Shown: positions 1 to 9,223, counted from the stretch's first letter. The stretch: DNA of 64,000 nt from an uncultured Crocinitomix sp. (GCA_905478225.1 CAJQHR010000056.1:1-64000); one strand, 5' to 3'. Numbers and translations: made by a program. The notes: generated by a model from the letters alone, not told the origin.

Positions 1-870
1 TGCGCCTTGACCACCTCCAGCACCAACCAAGGTGTGAATTTCATCAATAAAGAGGATGATTTCTCCACTTGAATCTGTCACTTCTTTGATGACCGCTTTT
101 AGTCGTTCTTCAAACTCACCTTTGAATTTTGCACCTGCAACTAATGCAGACATATCCAATGAGTATACTTTACGCGATTTTAAATTCTCAGGTACATCAC
201 CGTTTACTGTTCTATGAGCGATACCTTCAGCAATGGCAGTTTTACCTACCCCTGCTTCCCCAATTAATATCGGGTTGTTTTTTCTTCTTCGTGTTAATAT
301 TTGTAAGACCCTTCTGATTTCCTCATCTCGACCAATTACTGGATCGAGTTTTCCAGCAATAGCCATTTCATTTAAGTTATGACCATATTTGTCCAGTGCT
401 TTATAAGTGTCTTCCTGCCCCTGAGAATTAACACTTTGTCTATTTCGTAATTCCATAATTGACTTTTTCAGTTCTTTTTTATTTATTCCTATGTCTTTTA
501 AATAATTCGCAATTGAATCATTACCACTCAATAAGCTATAGAAAAGAATTTCCATTGAAAGAAATTCATCTTTAAACGTTTTCATTTCATCAAACGCTTT
601 AGAAAATAGCTTGTTAGTGTTGTTAGACATATAGATTTGTTCTCCATCAACCTTTGGGTAGGTCGTAACAATACTCGTCACGGTTTTCTTCATAAGATCG
701 ATATCCTTCTTCAAATCTCCCATTAAAAATGGAAGCACATGATTGTCTAACTGGAACATGCCCATGAGCAAATGTCCTGGTTCTAGCACTTTATGCCCCA
801 TGCCTTTAGCAATCTCTTGCCCTTTTTGTATGACTTCTTGTGTTTTGGTTGTTAATTTATCAATGTCCAT
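1..870 (-). CDS. clpB: ATP-dependent chaperone ClpB, N-terminal 290 residues (cut by window edge)
   Basis: Hexameric AAA+ disaggregase that works with DnaK to pull proteins out of aggregates in the cytoplasm. The frame is open from the ATG at 870 to the window edge. Residues 1-150 match the Clp N domain in layout, followed by AAA+ domain 1 with Walker A GEAGVGKT (residues 204-211) and Walker B LFIDE (273-277), then the HTLVGAG segment typical of ClpB/ClpC. ClpB rather than ClpC is favoured by the N domain and the GAGGGQGA context, but the middle domain that separates them lies outside the window. It is divergent from hpt-adk, and the gap holds a long hairpin. Confidence 0.9.
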   Translation of the reverse strand, partial: MDIDKLTTKTQEVIQKGQEIAKGMGHKVLEPGHLLMGMFQLDNHVLPFLMGDLKKDIDLMKKTVTSIVTTYPKVDGEQIYMSNNTNKLFSKAFDEMKTFKDEFLSMEILFYSLLSGNDSIANYLKDIGINKKELKKSIMELRNRQSVNSQGQEDTYKALDKYGHNLNEMAIAGKLDPVIGRDEEIRRVLQILTRRRKNNPILIGEAGVGKTAIAEGIAHRTVNGDVPENLKSRKVYSLDMSALVAGAKFKGEFEERLKAVIKEVTDSSGEIILFIDEIHTLVGAGGGQGA

Positions 871-934
871 TTTTTATTTCTCTTTGAACAATAGCGCTCA
901 AATTAAGAACCAAAGTGGTTTTGCAGCATAAAAT

Positions 935-980
935 CTGAAAATATGGCATGTTTAGGCTTTTTAAACTGCCATATTTTCAG
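935..980. promoter_or_regulatory. 46-bp hairpin/palindrome between clpB and hpt-adk
   Basis: Perfect 14-bp arms (CTGAAAATATGGCA at 935-948 and its reverse complement at 967-980). They continue, after a single bulged T at 949, with 5 more pairs (950-954 with 962-966) around the loop GGCTTTT. It lies between divergent genes, so it is not an ordinary intrinsic terminator. It could be an operator for one or both genes or a structured clpB leader. It does not match the CIRCE element. Confidence 0.6.
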
Positions 981-1039
981 TGCTTTCAGGCCATTTTACA
1001 ATTTCCGTCATATCGCAACAACTTAACCGAGTTAATTGG

Positions 1040-1047
1040 TATTTTTG
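1040..1047 (+). promoter_or_regulatory. Bacteroidota -7 box for hpt-adk
   Basis: TATTTTTG matches TAnnTTTG exactly. It ends 15 nt before the TTG at 1063 and covers the alternative in-frame TTG at 1045, so it supports the later start. No clear -33 TTG is seen at the usual spacing. Confidence 0.45.
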
Positions 1048-1062
1048 TATAAAATTACCGAC

Positions 1063-2178
1063 TTGATTAAAGTTCACGACAAAACATTTGTACCCTACAT
1101 TTCAGCAGAAGAAATCGACACGATTATTTCGGATATCGCCAATCGAATTAATGCTGATTACGCGAATAAGAAACCTCTAATTGTAGCGATCTTGAATGGA
1201 TCGTTCATGGTTGCATCTGATTTGGTTAAAAAAATTGATTTGCCTTGCGAACTGAGTTTTGTAAAATTCACATCCTATCAAGGAACGGAAAGTTCAGGAG
1301 AAATTAATGAGCTCATTGGGTTTGATCGTGATATAGCAGGAAAGGACCTCATAATTGTGGAAGATATTGTTGATACAGGACAAACGCTTGAAAAAGTTTT
1401 GAACATACTTGAATCAATGGGTGCGCGTAGTGTTAAGATCGCGACACTGCTTTTAAAACCTGCAATTTTTAATAAAAATTACCCTGTAGACTACGTCGGT
1501 AAAAATATTCCCAATAAGTTTGTAATAGGTTTTGGTCTCGATTATGATCAGTTGGGCAGGAACTATGGAGAGATTTATCAAATTCAAGAAGAAAAACAGC
1601 ATATGTTAAACATTGTATTATTTGGACCTCCCGGCGCAGGGAAAGGAACTCAAGCAGAGCGATTAGTTGAAAAATATCAACTTTTTCATTTATCAACAGG
1701 AGATGTATTTCGTTCTAACATAAAAGCAGAAACAGAATTAGGAGTATTGGCAAAAAGCTATATGGACAAAGGTCAATTGGTGCCTGATGAAGTTACCATT
1801 AAGCTTTTAATCTCAGAAGTGGACAAACACCCCGAAGCGAAAGGATTTATTTTTGATGGATTTCCGAGAACAACCCCGCAAGCTGAGGCTTTGGATAAAA
1901 TACTACCTGAACGAAATACGATCATCAGTATGATGTGTGGTTTAGATGTTGAGGAAGAAGAATTGAAAAAGCGTTTACTGAAACGTGCAGAAACAAGCGG
2001 ACGAGCAGATGATGCGGATCCTGCAGTTATTCAAAATAGAATTAATGTCTATAATATTGAAACTGCTCCAGTACAGGCATTTTATGAAGCACAAAATAAG
2101 TATGTCCGAATTGATGGGATGGGAGAAATGGATAGTGTGACGAGCCGTTTATTCGATTCTATTGAGCAGGTGATATAA
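1063..2178 (+). CDS. Fused hypoxanthine phosphoribosyltransferase - adenylate kinase
   Basis: A 371-residue two-domain enzyme. Residues 1-175 are a purine phosphoribosyltransferase (hypoxanthine/guanine + PRPP to IMP/GMP), with the PRPP-binding segment VEDIVDTGQT at 99-108. Residues 181-371 are adenylate kinase (ATP + AMP to 2 ADP), with P-loop GPPGAGKGT at 188-196 and the short lid form of the family near residue 308. The adenylate kinase part begins with Met181, so it looks like two whole proteins joined. I chose the TTG at 1063, giving the usual Hpt start (IKVHDK), because the upstream TTG codons at 1036 and 1045 lie in or before the -7 box. Such fusions occur in Flavobacteriales. Obg follows 28 bp downstream. 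Confidence 0.88.
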   Translation: MIKVHDKTFVPYISAEEIDTIISDIANRINADYANKKPLIVAILNGSFMVASDLVKKIDLPCELSFVKFTSYQGTESSGEINELIGFDRDIAGKDLIIVEDIVDTGQTLEKVLNILESMGARSVKIATLLLKPAIFNKNYPVDYVGKNIPNKFVIGFGLDYDQLGRNYGEIYQIQEEKQHMLNIVLFGPPGAGKGTQAERLVEKYQLFHLSTGDVFRSNIKAETELGVLAKSYMDKGQLVPDEVTIKLLISEVDKHPEAKGFIFDGFPRTTPQAEALDKILPERNTIISMMCGLDVEEEELKKRLLKRAETSGRADDADPAVIQNRINVYNIETAPVQAFYEAQNKYVRIDGMGEMDSVTSRLFDSIEQVI

Positions 2179-2206
2179 ACCTATTCATTAAACATATTAG
2201 GAACTA

Positions 2207-3187
2207 ATGTCCAATTTCATAGATTACGTAAAAATACACTGTCGTTCTGGTAAAGGAGGAGCAGGTTCGCGTTATATGCGCCGCGAAAAATATGTGGCTG
2301 CAGGTGGACCCGCTGGCGGTGATGGTGGTCGTGGCGGACATGTCATACTAAAAGGGAACGCTCAACTTTGGACTCTTTTGCATTTAAAATATAAAAAACA
2401 CATTAAGGCAGAGCATGGCGAACCTGGTGGTAAAAACCAGCAATTTGGTAGTGAGGGAGCTGATGTTTATTTAGAAGTTCCATTGGGTACAATTGTTAAA
2501 GATTCTGAGACAGGTGAATTTATAGCAGAAATAAAAGAAGATCAAGAAGAGATTATTTTATTGAATGGTGGAAAAGGCGGAAGAGGAAACGTACATTTTA
2601 AAACATCTACCAATCAAGCACCGTCATATGCACAACCGGGTATTCCTGAACAAGAAGGCTGGTATGTATTGGAGTTAAAAGTGTTGGCAGATGTTGGATT
2701 AGTTGGATTTCCAAATGTGGGAAAATCAACGCTTTTATCAGTGGTTTCAGCTGCCAAACCTGAAATTGCAAACTATCCTTTTACAACTTTAACGCCAAAC
2801 CTTGGAATTGTAGCCTATCGTGATCACCGTTCATTTGTGATGGCAGATATTCCCGGAATTATAGAAGGAGCGCACGAAGGAAAAGGGTTAGGGCTACGAT
2901 TTTTAAGACATATTGAGCGAAATTCCTTGCTTTTATTTATGGTGCCTGCTGATGCAGATGACATCCATAAGGAATATGATATTTTGGTCAACGAATTGAT
3001 TCAATACAACCCAGAGTTAGGAGATAAACCTCGGTTATTGGCAATTTCTAAGTCTGACATGTTGGATGAAGAGTTGAAGGATGAGATAAAAAAAGATCTA
3101 CCTGATTTGCCGTATCTATTCATTTCATCTGTTGCTCAAATTGGATTAATAGAGTTGAAAGATTTGATCTGGGAGAAGCTGAACTAA
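2207..3187 (+). CDS. obg: GTPase Obg/CgtA
   Basis: Conserved essential GTPase that binds the large ribosomal subunit late in assembly and is linked to the stringent response. Residues 1-158 form the glycine-rich Obg fold. The G domain has G1 GFPNVGKST from residue 167, a threonine-containing switch I segment ([12 protein letters not shown]) and G3 DIPG. The variable C-terminal domain of some Obg proteins is absent, as is usual at about 326-330 residues in this phylum. The ATG at 2207 gives the normal N-terminus ([15 protein letters not shown]). It follows hpt-adk by 28 bp in the same direction. Confidence 0.96.
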   Translation: MSNFIDYVKIHCRSGKGGAGSRYMRREKYVAAGGPAGGDGGRGGHVILKGNAQLWTLLHLKYKKHIKAEHGEPGGKNQQFGSEGADVYLEVPLGTIVKDSETGEFIAEIKEDQEEIILLNGGKGGRGNVHFKTSTNQAPSYAQPGIPEQEGWYVLELKVLADVGLVGFPNVGKSTLLSVVSAAKPEIANYPFTTLTPNLGIVAYRDHRSFVMADIPGIIEGAHEGKGLGLRFLRHIERNSLLLFMVPADADDIHKEYDILVNELIQYNPELGDKPRLLAISKSDMLDEELKDEIKKDLPDLPYLFISSVAQIGLIELKDLIWEKLN

Positions 3188-3224
3188 CTAAATTTTTATT
3201 TATTTTAGGAGTCTATTTATCACC

Positions 3225-4082
3225 GTGAAGTTGAAACAATTGACATATCTCATTTTTATTGGATTCATGCTGTCTTGCGGTGATGCAAACAGGCATGAAA
3301 CCGTTGGAGGTGGATTCGGAATTGGTGAGAAAGATGGAGAAGAGCGAAAAGGCGAATGGATTTTTTATCGCGCCGATGACAGTAAAGTTTCTGCAGGTAG
3401 TTTTGTCAATGATTTAGAAGAAGGGATTTGGCAATTTTGGTATCCGCATGGCACATTAGAAGAAGAAAGTGAGTGGAGCGCTGGAGAATTAAATGGCACC
3501 TATAAAACTTATCATGAAAATGGTCAACTTAAAGCGGTAGGTTTTTTCCGCGACAATTTGTTTGATGGTAAGTGGACTTGGTATGATACCAGCGGATTGG
3601 TTGAAACAAATGGAATCTATTCCAACAACTTGAGGACCGCTAAATGGGAATGGTATTATTCTAACGGAAAATTGAAAGAGTTTGTACATTATGAGGATAG
3701 CGTTTTTAATGGTCCCATTGCAAGTTGGTTTGATAATGGACAACAAAATTCCAAAGGGCAATATGTCAATGGGAATAGCGATGGAGAATGGACATTTTGG
3801 TATTATCAGGGTCATTTAAAGGACATCTCTATTTGGGATAATGGGAAATTGAACGGTAAGTCAACATCCTATCATAGAAATGGGGCAATAGATTATGAAG
3901 GGAATTATGTCAATGGACATGAGTCGGGCCTTTTTACTTGGTATTATGAACAAGGTGTAAAACGGATGGAAGGAACCTTCACTGATGGAAAAAAGAACGG
4001 AACATTTAATTATTATAATGATTTAGGAGAACTGCAAGTGACTGAGACGTATGAAAACGACGAAAAAGTTGAAGCAGATTGA
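3225..4082 (+). CDS. MORN/YwqK-type repeat lipoprotein
   Basis: A 285-residue predicted lipoprotein. The N-terminal hydrophobic segment ends in MLSC, so Cys18 is the likely lipidated residue. The rest is about 10 copies of a roughly 23-residue repeat with the pattern G-x-W-x-x-Y/F-x-x-x-G-x-L, as in the MORN_2 or YwqK antitoxin-like family. In other bacteria such repeats occur in proteins of unknown role, and annotation as a toxin-antitoxin component is not supported here because no toxin gene is adjacent. It starts with GTG, 37 bp after obg and 23 bp before bioB, so it may be cotranscribed. A longer relative lies at 23001-24341. Confidence 0.8.
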   Translation: MKLKQLTYLIFIGFMLSCGDANRHETVGGGFGIGEKDGEERKGEWIFYRADDSKVSAGSFVNDLEEGIWQFWYPHGTLEEESEWSAGELNGTYKTYHENGQLKAVGFFRDNLFDGKWTWYDTSGLVETNGIYSNNLRTAKWEWYYSNGKLKEFVHYEDSVFNGPIASWFDNGQQNSKGQYVNGNSDGEWTFWYYQGHLKDISIWDNGKLNGKSTSYHRNGAIDYEGNYVNGHESGLFTWYYEQGVKRMEGTFTDGKKNGTFNYYNDLGELQVTETYENDEKVEAD

Positions 4083-4105
4083 TATTAATACAGAATTGAA
4101 GAGAC

Positions 4106-5200
4106 ATGAAAATAAATCCGAAGTATACTACAAAAGAAGCCGCCTTAGAACTGTATAACAGCCCACTGATGGAGTTAATCTATCAAGCGGCAACGGTTCA
4201 CCGTGAGTTTCATAACCCGCTAGAAGTGCAAATGAGCACCTTGATTTCGATTAAAACAGGTGGCTGTCCAGAAGATTGTAGCTATTGTCCGCAATCTATG
4301 AAGTATAATACGCACTTAGAGGTGCAGGCCTTAATGCCAGTAAAGGAAGTGGTGGACTTGGCGAAAAATGCCAAAGTCAATGGCTCGTCGCGAGTGTGCA
4401 TGGGAGCAGCTTGGCGTAATGTACGAGATAACCGCGATTTTGACAAAGTAGTTGAAATGGTACAAGAGATTAATGGTATCGGAATGGAAGTATGTGCCAC
4501 ACTAGGTATGCTAGATGAAAAACAAGCCGAGCGATTGAAAAACGCAGGTCTATATGCCTATAATCACAATTTAGATTCGTCTCAAGAATTTTATAAGGAT
4601 ATTATTTCGACGCGCCAATATCAAGAGCGTATTGATACCATTGCAAATGCAAGAAACGCTGGTATTTCAGTTTGTTCAGGCGGTATTATTGGAATGGGCG
4701 AAACGTCAGAAGATCGCATTGGAATGTTGATGACGTACGTGCACATGGAACAACCACCTGAATCTATTCCAATTAACGCATTGGTAGCTGTGGAAGGAAC
4801 GCCGCTTGAAGAGCAAGATTCAGTTCCTGTTTGGGAAATGGTGAGTATGGTAGCCACGTCAAGAATTATGTTCCCACAATCTATTATTCGATTATCGGCT
4901 GGTAGAACTGAAATGTCGCAAGAAGGACAAGCGCTTTGCTTCATGGCAGGAGCTTCATCTATTTTTGCAGGTGATAAATTATTGACTACACCGAATCCCG
5001 AATTCAACGAGGATACTAGTTTATTTAAAATATTAGGTTTAACCACTAAATCACCATTTCAAGATGGTGAACAACCAGAAACTAAGGTGGATGACAAGGT
5101 GGAAGCGGCCAAAAAGATTCGTGTAGAAAAGGAAGCAAGAATTGCCAATGCAAAACCAAAGTCTGCCGATTTTGAACCGAGAAAGGTACGTGTTGAATGA
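4106..5200 (+). CDS. bioB: Biotin synthase BioB
   Basis: Radical SAM enzyme that inserts sulfur into dethiobiotin to form biotin, using one 4Fe-4S and one 2Fe-2S cluster. The radical SAM cysteines C54, C58 and C61 are present in GGCPEDCSYCPQS, matching the family spacing. Cluster-region residues (SRVCMGAAW, the NHNLD segment and the late SAGRTEMS segment) are also present. The 364-residue length includes a lysine- and glutamate-rich tail beyond the core. Its stop overlaps the next start in ATGA (5197-5200), which implies translational coupling to the unknown secreted protein. Confidence 0.97.
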   Translation: MKINPKYTTKEAALELYNSPLMELIYQAATVHREFHNPLEVQMSTLISIKTGGCPEDCSYCPQSMKYNTHLEVQALMPVKEVVDLAKNAKVNGSSRVCMGAAWRNVRDNRDFDKVVEMVQEINGIGMEVCATLGMLDEKQAERLKNAGLYAYNHNLDSSQEFYKDIISTRQYQERIDTIANARNAGISVCSGGIIGMGETSEDRIGMLMTYVHMEQPPESIPINALVAVEGTPLEEQDSVPVWEMVSMVATSRIMFPQSIIRLSAGRTEMSQEGQALCFMAGASSIFAGDKLLTTPNPEFNEDTSLFKILGLTTKSPFQDGEQPETKVDDKVEAAKKIRVEKEARIANAKPKSADFEPRKVRVE

Positions 5201-6084
5201 GACATTGTTTATTGACAATCGTTTTATTTTGCGGGCATTTAACTGTTTTCAGTCAACACATTGATCTTTGTAAAATAGATAAAACGAATGGAAACGTAGC
5301 ATCTGTCGGGATTTCCGAATGGAATGAAGATACAACAGGCATTGCTCGGTTTGTCAAAAGAACATTTTTCGATACTAACGGTCGAGCTGTTAGCGCTATT
5401 TACGAAAGACCAGATTCTTTTAAAAAGGAGGTCATAATTGCATATAACCAGAATGGTCTCATTTCAACGGAGAAGTATTTTTCCAATGATGATAAGGATA
5501 CAACTCTTAAAAGTTATTCTTATGATAGGGAGGGCAGACTTATTCGTAAGGCGACGCAACGTGAGTCAGAGTCTCAACCTCACTTTGTAATTGAATATAC
5601 CTATTCTGCTAAACGAATAATTGAAGAAAAATTCAATGCAGACCGAACTTTTTACGCTTTTGAAGTAAAATATTTGAATAGTGATGGAAAGGATTCTTTA
5701 GTTCTGAATAAGGATAAAAATGGTAACATTTCGAACCGTACCAATTATTACTATTCTGATGGAGGGCGACAAGAGTTGCGGAATTATGGGGTTGGGAAAA
5801 GTGAAAAAGTGGAGAGTTATTGCAAAACCTTTAATGAATCAGATACTGTTTTTATAGATAGCTGTTTTTCAGGTGACGGCATATTAAAAGACAATGTAAA
5901 GATGGTGTTTTACGAATTTGGAGAACTATATTATATGAAATTTGACGTTATGTTTGATGAGTTACATGACGAATCATTTTATGAGTACGTTTTTGATGAT
6001 CGTGGCAATTGGATTGAACAACTTGCTTACATGCATGGTAAATTTTGGTTTAAAAAAGAACGAGAAATAATATATTTCCATTGA
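5197..6084 (+). CDS. Secreted protein of unknown function inside the biotin operon
   Basis: A 295-residue protein with an N-terminal signal peptide (MRHCLLTIVLFCGHLTVFSQ, probable cleavage after SQ). The mature part holds repeated strands such as YNQNGLISTEKYF, YSYDREGRLIRKA and VFDDRGNWIEQ, reminiscent of RHS/YD-type repeats found in many Bacteroidota secreted proteins. No enzyme motif was recognised. It overlaps bioB by 4 bp and bioF by 4 bp, so it is read in the middle of the biotin operon. A biotin-related job is possible by position only. Confidence 0.75.
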   Translation: MRHCLLTIVLFCGHLTVFSQHIDLCKIDKTNGNVASVGISEWNEDTTGIARFVKRTFFDTNGRAVSAIYERPDSFKKEVIIAYNQNGLISTEKYFSNDDKDTTLKSYSYDREGRLIRKATQRESESQPHFVIEYTYSAKRIIEEKFNADRTFYAFEVKYLNSDGKDSLVLNKDKNGNISNRTNYYYSDGGRQELRNYGVGKSEKVESYCKTFNESDTVFIDSCFSGDGILKDNVKMVFYEFGELYYMKFDVMFDELHDESFYEYVFDDRGNWIEQLAYMHGKFWFKKEREIIYFH

Positions 6085-7175
6085 AAACACCAAAAGCAAT
6101 ATTAAAAAAACTAAATGAGCGAAAGGAAGCCGATTCTTTTCGCTCATTGTCTATTGCTTCTGATGGAATTGATTTTTATTCAAATGACTACTTAGGGATT
6201 GCAAAGTTGAAAAATGAAAGTTATCGGCTAGATGGATCAACTGGTTCGCGCTTAATTTCAGGCAATTCGGCTTTAGCTGAGCAAGTAGAAAAAGAGGCCG
6301 CCGAGTTTTTTAAATTTCCAAGTGCAACGCTTTTTAATTCTGGGTATGCTGCCAATACAGGTTTGCTTTCATGTTTGCCGCAGCGTGGAGACACGATCAT
6401 CTATGATGAATTATGTCATGCATCTATAAGAGATGGTGTTCAATTAAGTAAAGCAGATGCGTTCAAGTTTAGGCATAATGACTATGATCATTTGGAAGAA
6501 CGAATTCTTGCGGCAAAAGGAGAGGTTTACGTTATAGTAGAAGGCATTTATTCAATGGATGGCGATCAACCTAATTTGATGCTGCTAAATGTCATCTGTG
6601 ATAACCTTGGAGCTTTTTTAATTGTGGATGAGGCACATTCGGGCGGTGTTTTTGGAAATGATGGAGAAGGGTTGATTGAAGGATATGAAAAAAATCATTT
6701 ATTAAAAGGAGCTGCCTTTGCAAAAATTATAACATTTGGCAAAGCCTTTGGCAGCCATGGCGCAATAGTTTTGGGAAGTAGCGAATTAAAAGATTATTTG
6801 ATCAATTTTTCTCGCCCGTTAATTTATACTACTGCATTGCCGCCGAGTAGTTTAGCGCGCATAAAGTTTGCTATCCAAACGGTTGCTAAATCGAAAGATA
6901 GGCGATTAGAATTAAAGGAAAATATTATTTATTTCAGGCAGGAAGCCAGGGATCGAGGTTTGCATGTATTAGAAAGTACTTCAGCTATTCAAGGTATAAT
7001 CATTCCAACCAATGAAGCAGTTAAGGAAAAGGCGAATAGACTAAATGAAGAAGGGTTATTAGTAAAAGCAATTCTTTCCCCAACCGTCTCAAAAGGGCAG
7101 GAGCGAATTCGCATTTGTTTGCACAATTATAATACTAAACAAGAAATTAGAACATTGATAAAAGCGTTGTTATGA
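6081..7175 (+). CDS. bioF: 8-amino-7-oxononanoate synthase BioF
   Basis: PLP-dependent alpha-oxoamine synthase that condenses pimeloyl-ACP or pimeloyl-CoA with L-alanine to 8-amino-7-oxononanoate. Family marks are DGSTGSRLISGN, the cofactor-binding DEAHSGGVFG and the PLP lysine K221 in TFGKAFGSHG. The 364-residue length is slightly short for the family (about 380), but no domain is missing. The TTG start at 6081 overlaps the previous stop, and the frame leads directly into conserved sequence. The downstream overlap with bioD is again ATGA. Confidence 0.93.
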   Translation: MKTPKAILKKLNERKEADSFRSLSIASDGIDFYSNDYLGIAKLKNESYRLDGSTGSRLISGNSALAEQVEKEAAEFFKFPSATLFNSGYAANTGLLSCLPQRGDTIIYDELCHASIRDGVQLSKADAFKFRHNDYDHLEERILAAKGEVYVIVEGIYSMDGDQPNLMLLNVICDNLGAFLIVDEAHSGGVFGNDGEGLIEGYEKNHLLKGAAFAKIITFGKAFGSHGAIVLGSSELKDYLINFSRPLIYTTALPPSSLARIKFAIQTVAKSKDRRLELKENIIYFRQEARDRGLHVLESTSAIQGIIIPTNEAVKEKANRLNEEGLLVKAILSPTVSKGQERIRICLHNYNTKQEIRTLIKALL

Positions 7176-7783
7176 AACGAATATTTGTAACAGGAATAGG
7201 CACTGAGATTGGAAAAACATTTTGTTCTGCCATCATTGTGGAGGCTTTAAAAGCAGATTATTGGAAACCTGTGCAAGCCGGGGAACTCGATCAGCTTGAT
7301 TCGGACTTTGTGCGAAATGCCATCTCAAATAACCAAACTAAAATTCACCCGGAACAATATTTATTAACCGAACCCATGTCGCCTCACGCGGCGGCAAAAA
7401 TTGATGGAATTAGGTTGTTAGTAGAAAATTTTAAAGTTCCAGCAACTGAAAACGATCTAGTGATAGAGGGTGCAGGGGGATTAATGGTGCCACTCAATCA
7501 TGATGGAGATATGTTAGTCGATTTAATTCCGAAAGTGGCAGATGAAGTGATATTGATTTCCAAAAATTATTTGGGCAGTATCAATCATACATTGTTAAGC
7601 ATTGAATTATTGAAACAACGCAATATTCCAATTAAAGGAATAATATTCAACGGAGATTCCAATCCAGAAACAGAAGCTATTATTCTTTCAACAACCGGAA
7701 TAAGCTGTATCGGTAAAATTCCTATGATGGATCAGGAATTGAAGGGGTTTGTTAAAGAGTGGGCAGGGAAATTGTCGCTTTAA
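7172..7783 (+). CDS. bioD: Dethiobiotin synthetase BioD
   Basis: ATP-dependent carboxylase that closes the ureido ring of 7,8-diaminopelargonate to dethiobiotin. The P-loop variant GIGTEIGKT is at residues 8-16, followed by the substrate segment WKPVQAG and the GAGGLMVPL motif near residue 105. It overlaps bioF by 4 bp and ends the operon. bioA and a clear bioC/bioH are not in this window. The convergent neighbour at 7794 ends only 10 bp away. Confidence 0.94.
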   Translation: MKRIFVTGIGTEIGKTFCSAIIVEALKADYWKPVQAGELDQLDSDFVRNAISNNQTKIHPEQYLLTEPMSPHAAAKIDGIRLLVENFKVPATENDLVIEGAGGLMVPLNHDGDMLVDLIPKVADEVILISKNYLGSINHTLLSIELLKQRNIPIKGIIFNGDSNPETEAIILSTTGISCIGKIPMMDQELKGFVKEWAGKLSL

Positions 7784-7793
7784 GTTTCGGTGA

Positions 7794-8654
7794 TTACATA
7801 TTAAAAGCAACCGCTAATCCAATTCCGGTGCTATTCCAACTGTTCAGTAGAATACCTGCTTCGGAATCTTCAAAAGCATTGCTCAGCCTATAGTTTTTGA
7901 AAATGGTTGCTTCAACGCAAATAGATTTTTTATTATTAAATGTATAGGCATAGCCCGGTCCTAAAACAACGCCAAGAGTATTAAAAGCTTGTTGACGATA
8001 CCTTTGGGAATACTTGAGATTTCCGTCAAAATCTATGTATTCTGCTATGCTCATAAATTCATCTTTAAAATATTCATATTTCGCTTCAAGGGTAGCGTAC
8101 CACACGCGGTTATTCCGGTATCCATCAAATTGAAATTTATACTTTAGGGCAGGCGAAATATACTCATCTACTCCGCCCAAGGCATAATCCAATCGTAAAC
8201 CGACGTAATGTTTGTGCCCAAAATAGCGCCCACCTGCAATTCTGATATTATAGGGGATATACCAAGGAGAAGTTCCTAACGATACGTCATAATCTGAACC
8301 TGCGACACCATTCATTTCAAAAACACTGGTTGACAAACCAAAAGAGAACTCAAAATCATTCGTTTTTCTCGTATTGATAACGAGTGTATCTGAAAATTTC
8401 ACATTTAGTCTTTCATCTTCTATATAATACTCATATTCAATGCGTTTAATCTCAATTGTTTTGCCATTTTTGGAGGCAAAAATTATTTTACCGTCAGATT
8501 CATCAATCTTAACAATCTCTCCTTTCAAGACTCGTCCATCTTTCAAATAAATGACATCTCTTGTTCTAATATCTGGGTGATTTTGAGAAAAACCTGTAGC
8601 ACAAATTGAGAGAAAAAGAATGGAAAAGACGATCAGGTTCAATTTGAAACTCAT
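7794..8654 (-). CDS. Predicted outer-membrane or surface protein, unknown function
   Basis: A 286-residue protein from the ATG at 8654, which opens a standard signal peptide ending in ATGFSQ. An upstream in-frame ATG at 8684 is rejected because it abuts a -7-like sequence (TACCTTTA) and would put a charged tail before the signal. After the signal comes a small beta module (YLKDGRVLKGEIVKIDES, then IIFASKNGKTIEI), as in many Bacteroidota proteins that begin with a DUF4369-like or Hfq-like strand pair. A beta-rich C-terminal half follows and ends GIGLAVAFNM, consistent with a small beta-barrel. Specific function unknown. Confidence 0.75.
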   Translation of the reverse strand: MSFKLNLIVFSILFLSICATGFSQNHPDIRTRDVIYLKDGRVLKGEIVKIDESDGKIIFASKNGKTIEIKRIEYEYYIEDERLNVKFSDTLVINTRKTNDFEFSFGLSTSVFEMNGVAGSDYDVSLGTSPWYIPYNIRIAGGRYFGHKHYVGLRLDYALGGVDEYISPALKYKFQFDGYRNNRVWYATLEAKYEYFKDEFMSIAEYIDFDGNLKYSQRYRQQAFNTLGVVLGPGYAYTFNNKKSICVEATIFKNYRLSNAFEDSEAGILLNSWNSTGIGLAVAFNM

Positions 8655-8720
8655 ATTATTTCGTGTTTGCTGTCTAAAAGACATAAAGGTAATTATTTAT
8701 TAGGCAGAATTTAATTTGTG

Positions 8721-9173
8721 CTAGAAAACATCCTTCACTTCAATTTTCATCCCGTTAAATGATGTTTCGTCACCTTTTTTTAAACCGTTTAACACTTGCC
8801 CCATTGGTGATGTTGGAGAAATGGCGAAGTATAACTTATTGCCTAGTTCAATTTTACCTGCACTAATTGCAATATAAAAGTTGCCATTAGAAGCAATGAC
8901 TAAACTTCCTAAACCAACGGTGTCATGAACCGATTTTGGATCAATTAAGGTCAAAGCATGATTCAGTTTTTTTGCAGCCGCAAGATGCTTCGTATTTTGC
9001 TCGGCCGCCAGTTGCATCATTGCGCGTGCCGTGTCGTGCTTGTCTCCTGCCGTGCTCTTTGTTTCTGAATTAGCAGATGCTTGGGCATCCTCAACCGCAT
9101 GACTAGCAGTCTCAATCCTTTCCTGCACATAGGCCGCACAAGCATTATAAAGTTTATGTTTTATCTCTTGCAT
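8721..9173 (-). CDS. GreA/GreB C-terminal-like protein
   Basis: A 150-residue protein. The N-terminal 75 residues are helical (Ala-rich, with NSETKSTAGDKHDTARAMMQL). The C-terminal part (ISAGKIELGNKLYFAISPTSPMGQVLNGLKKGDETSFNG, given in two pieces here as IELGNKLYFAISPTSPMG and QVLNGLKKGDETSFNG) matches the FKBP-like GreA/GreB C-terminal domain that docks on RNA polymerase. The coiled-coil is shorter than in true GreA. Homologues are widespread in Bacteroidota and often mislabelled as 3-oxoacyl-ACP synthase; no ketosynthase motif is present. A role at RNA polymerase is inferred from the fold only. Confidence 0.8.
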   Translation of the reverse strand: MQEIKHKLYNACAAYVQERIETASHAVEDAQASANSETKSTAGDKHDTARAMMQLAAEQNTKHLAAAKKLNHALTLIDPKSVHDTVGLGSLVIASNGNFYIAISAGKIELGNKLYFAISPTSPMGQVLNGLKKGDETSFNGMKIEVKDVF

Positions 9174-9223
9174 GTTAATTGCAAACCTAATTCTTTTACT
9201 TAATTAAGAGCAAATTATTGCAT

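Noticed and set aside
1036-1062. N-terminal extension of the Hpt-adenylate kinase fusion from the TTG at 1036
   Set aside because: The extension runs across a perfect -7 promoter box (1040-1047) and adds residues absent from Hpt proteins; the TTG at 1063 gives the normal start.
3225-4082. Toxin-antitoxin system antitoxin (YwqK label) for the MORN lipoprotein
   Set aside because: It is a lipidated repeat protein without a nearby toxin gene; only the repeat type is shared.
4106-7783. Biotin-responsive operator or riboswitch upstream of bioB
   Set aside because: The 23-bp gap upstream of bioB has no palindrome, and no known biotin riboswitch class exists; no BirA site was seen.
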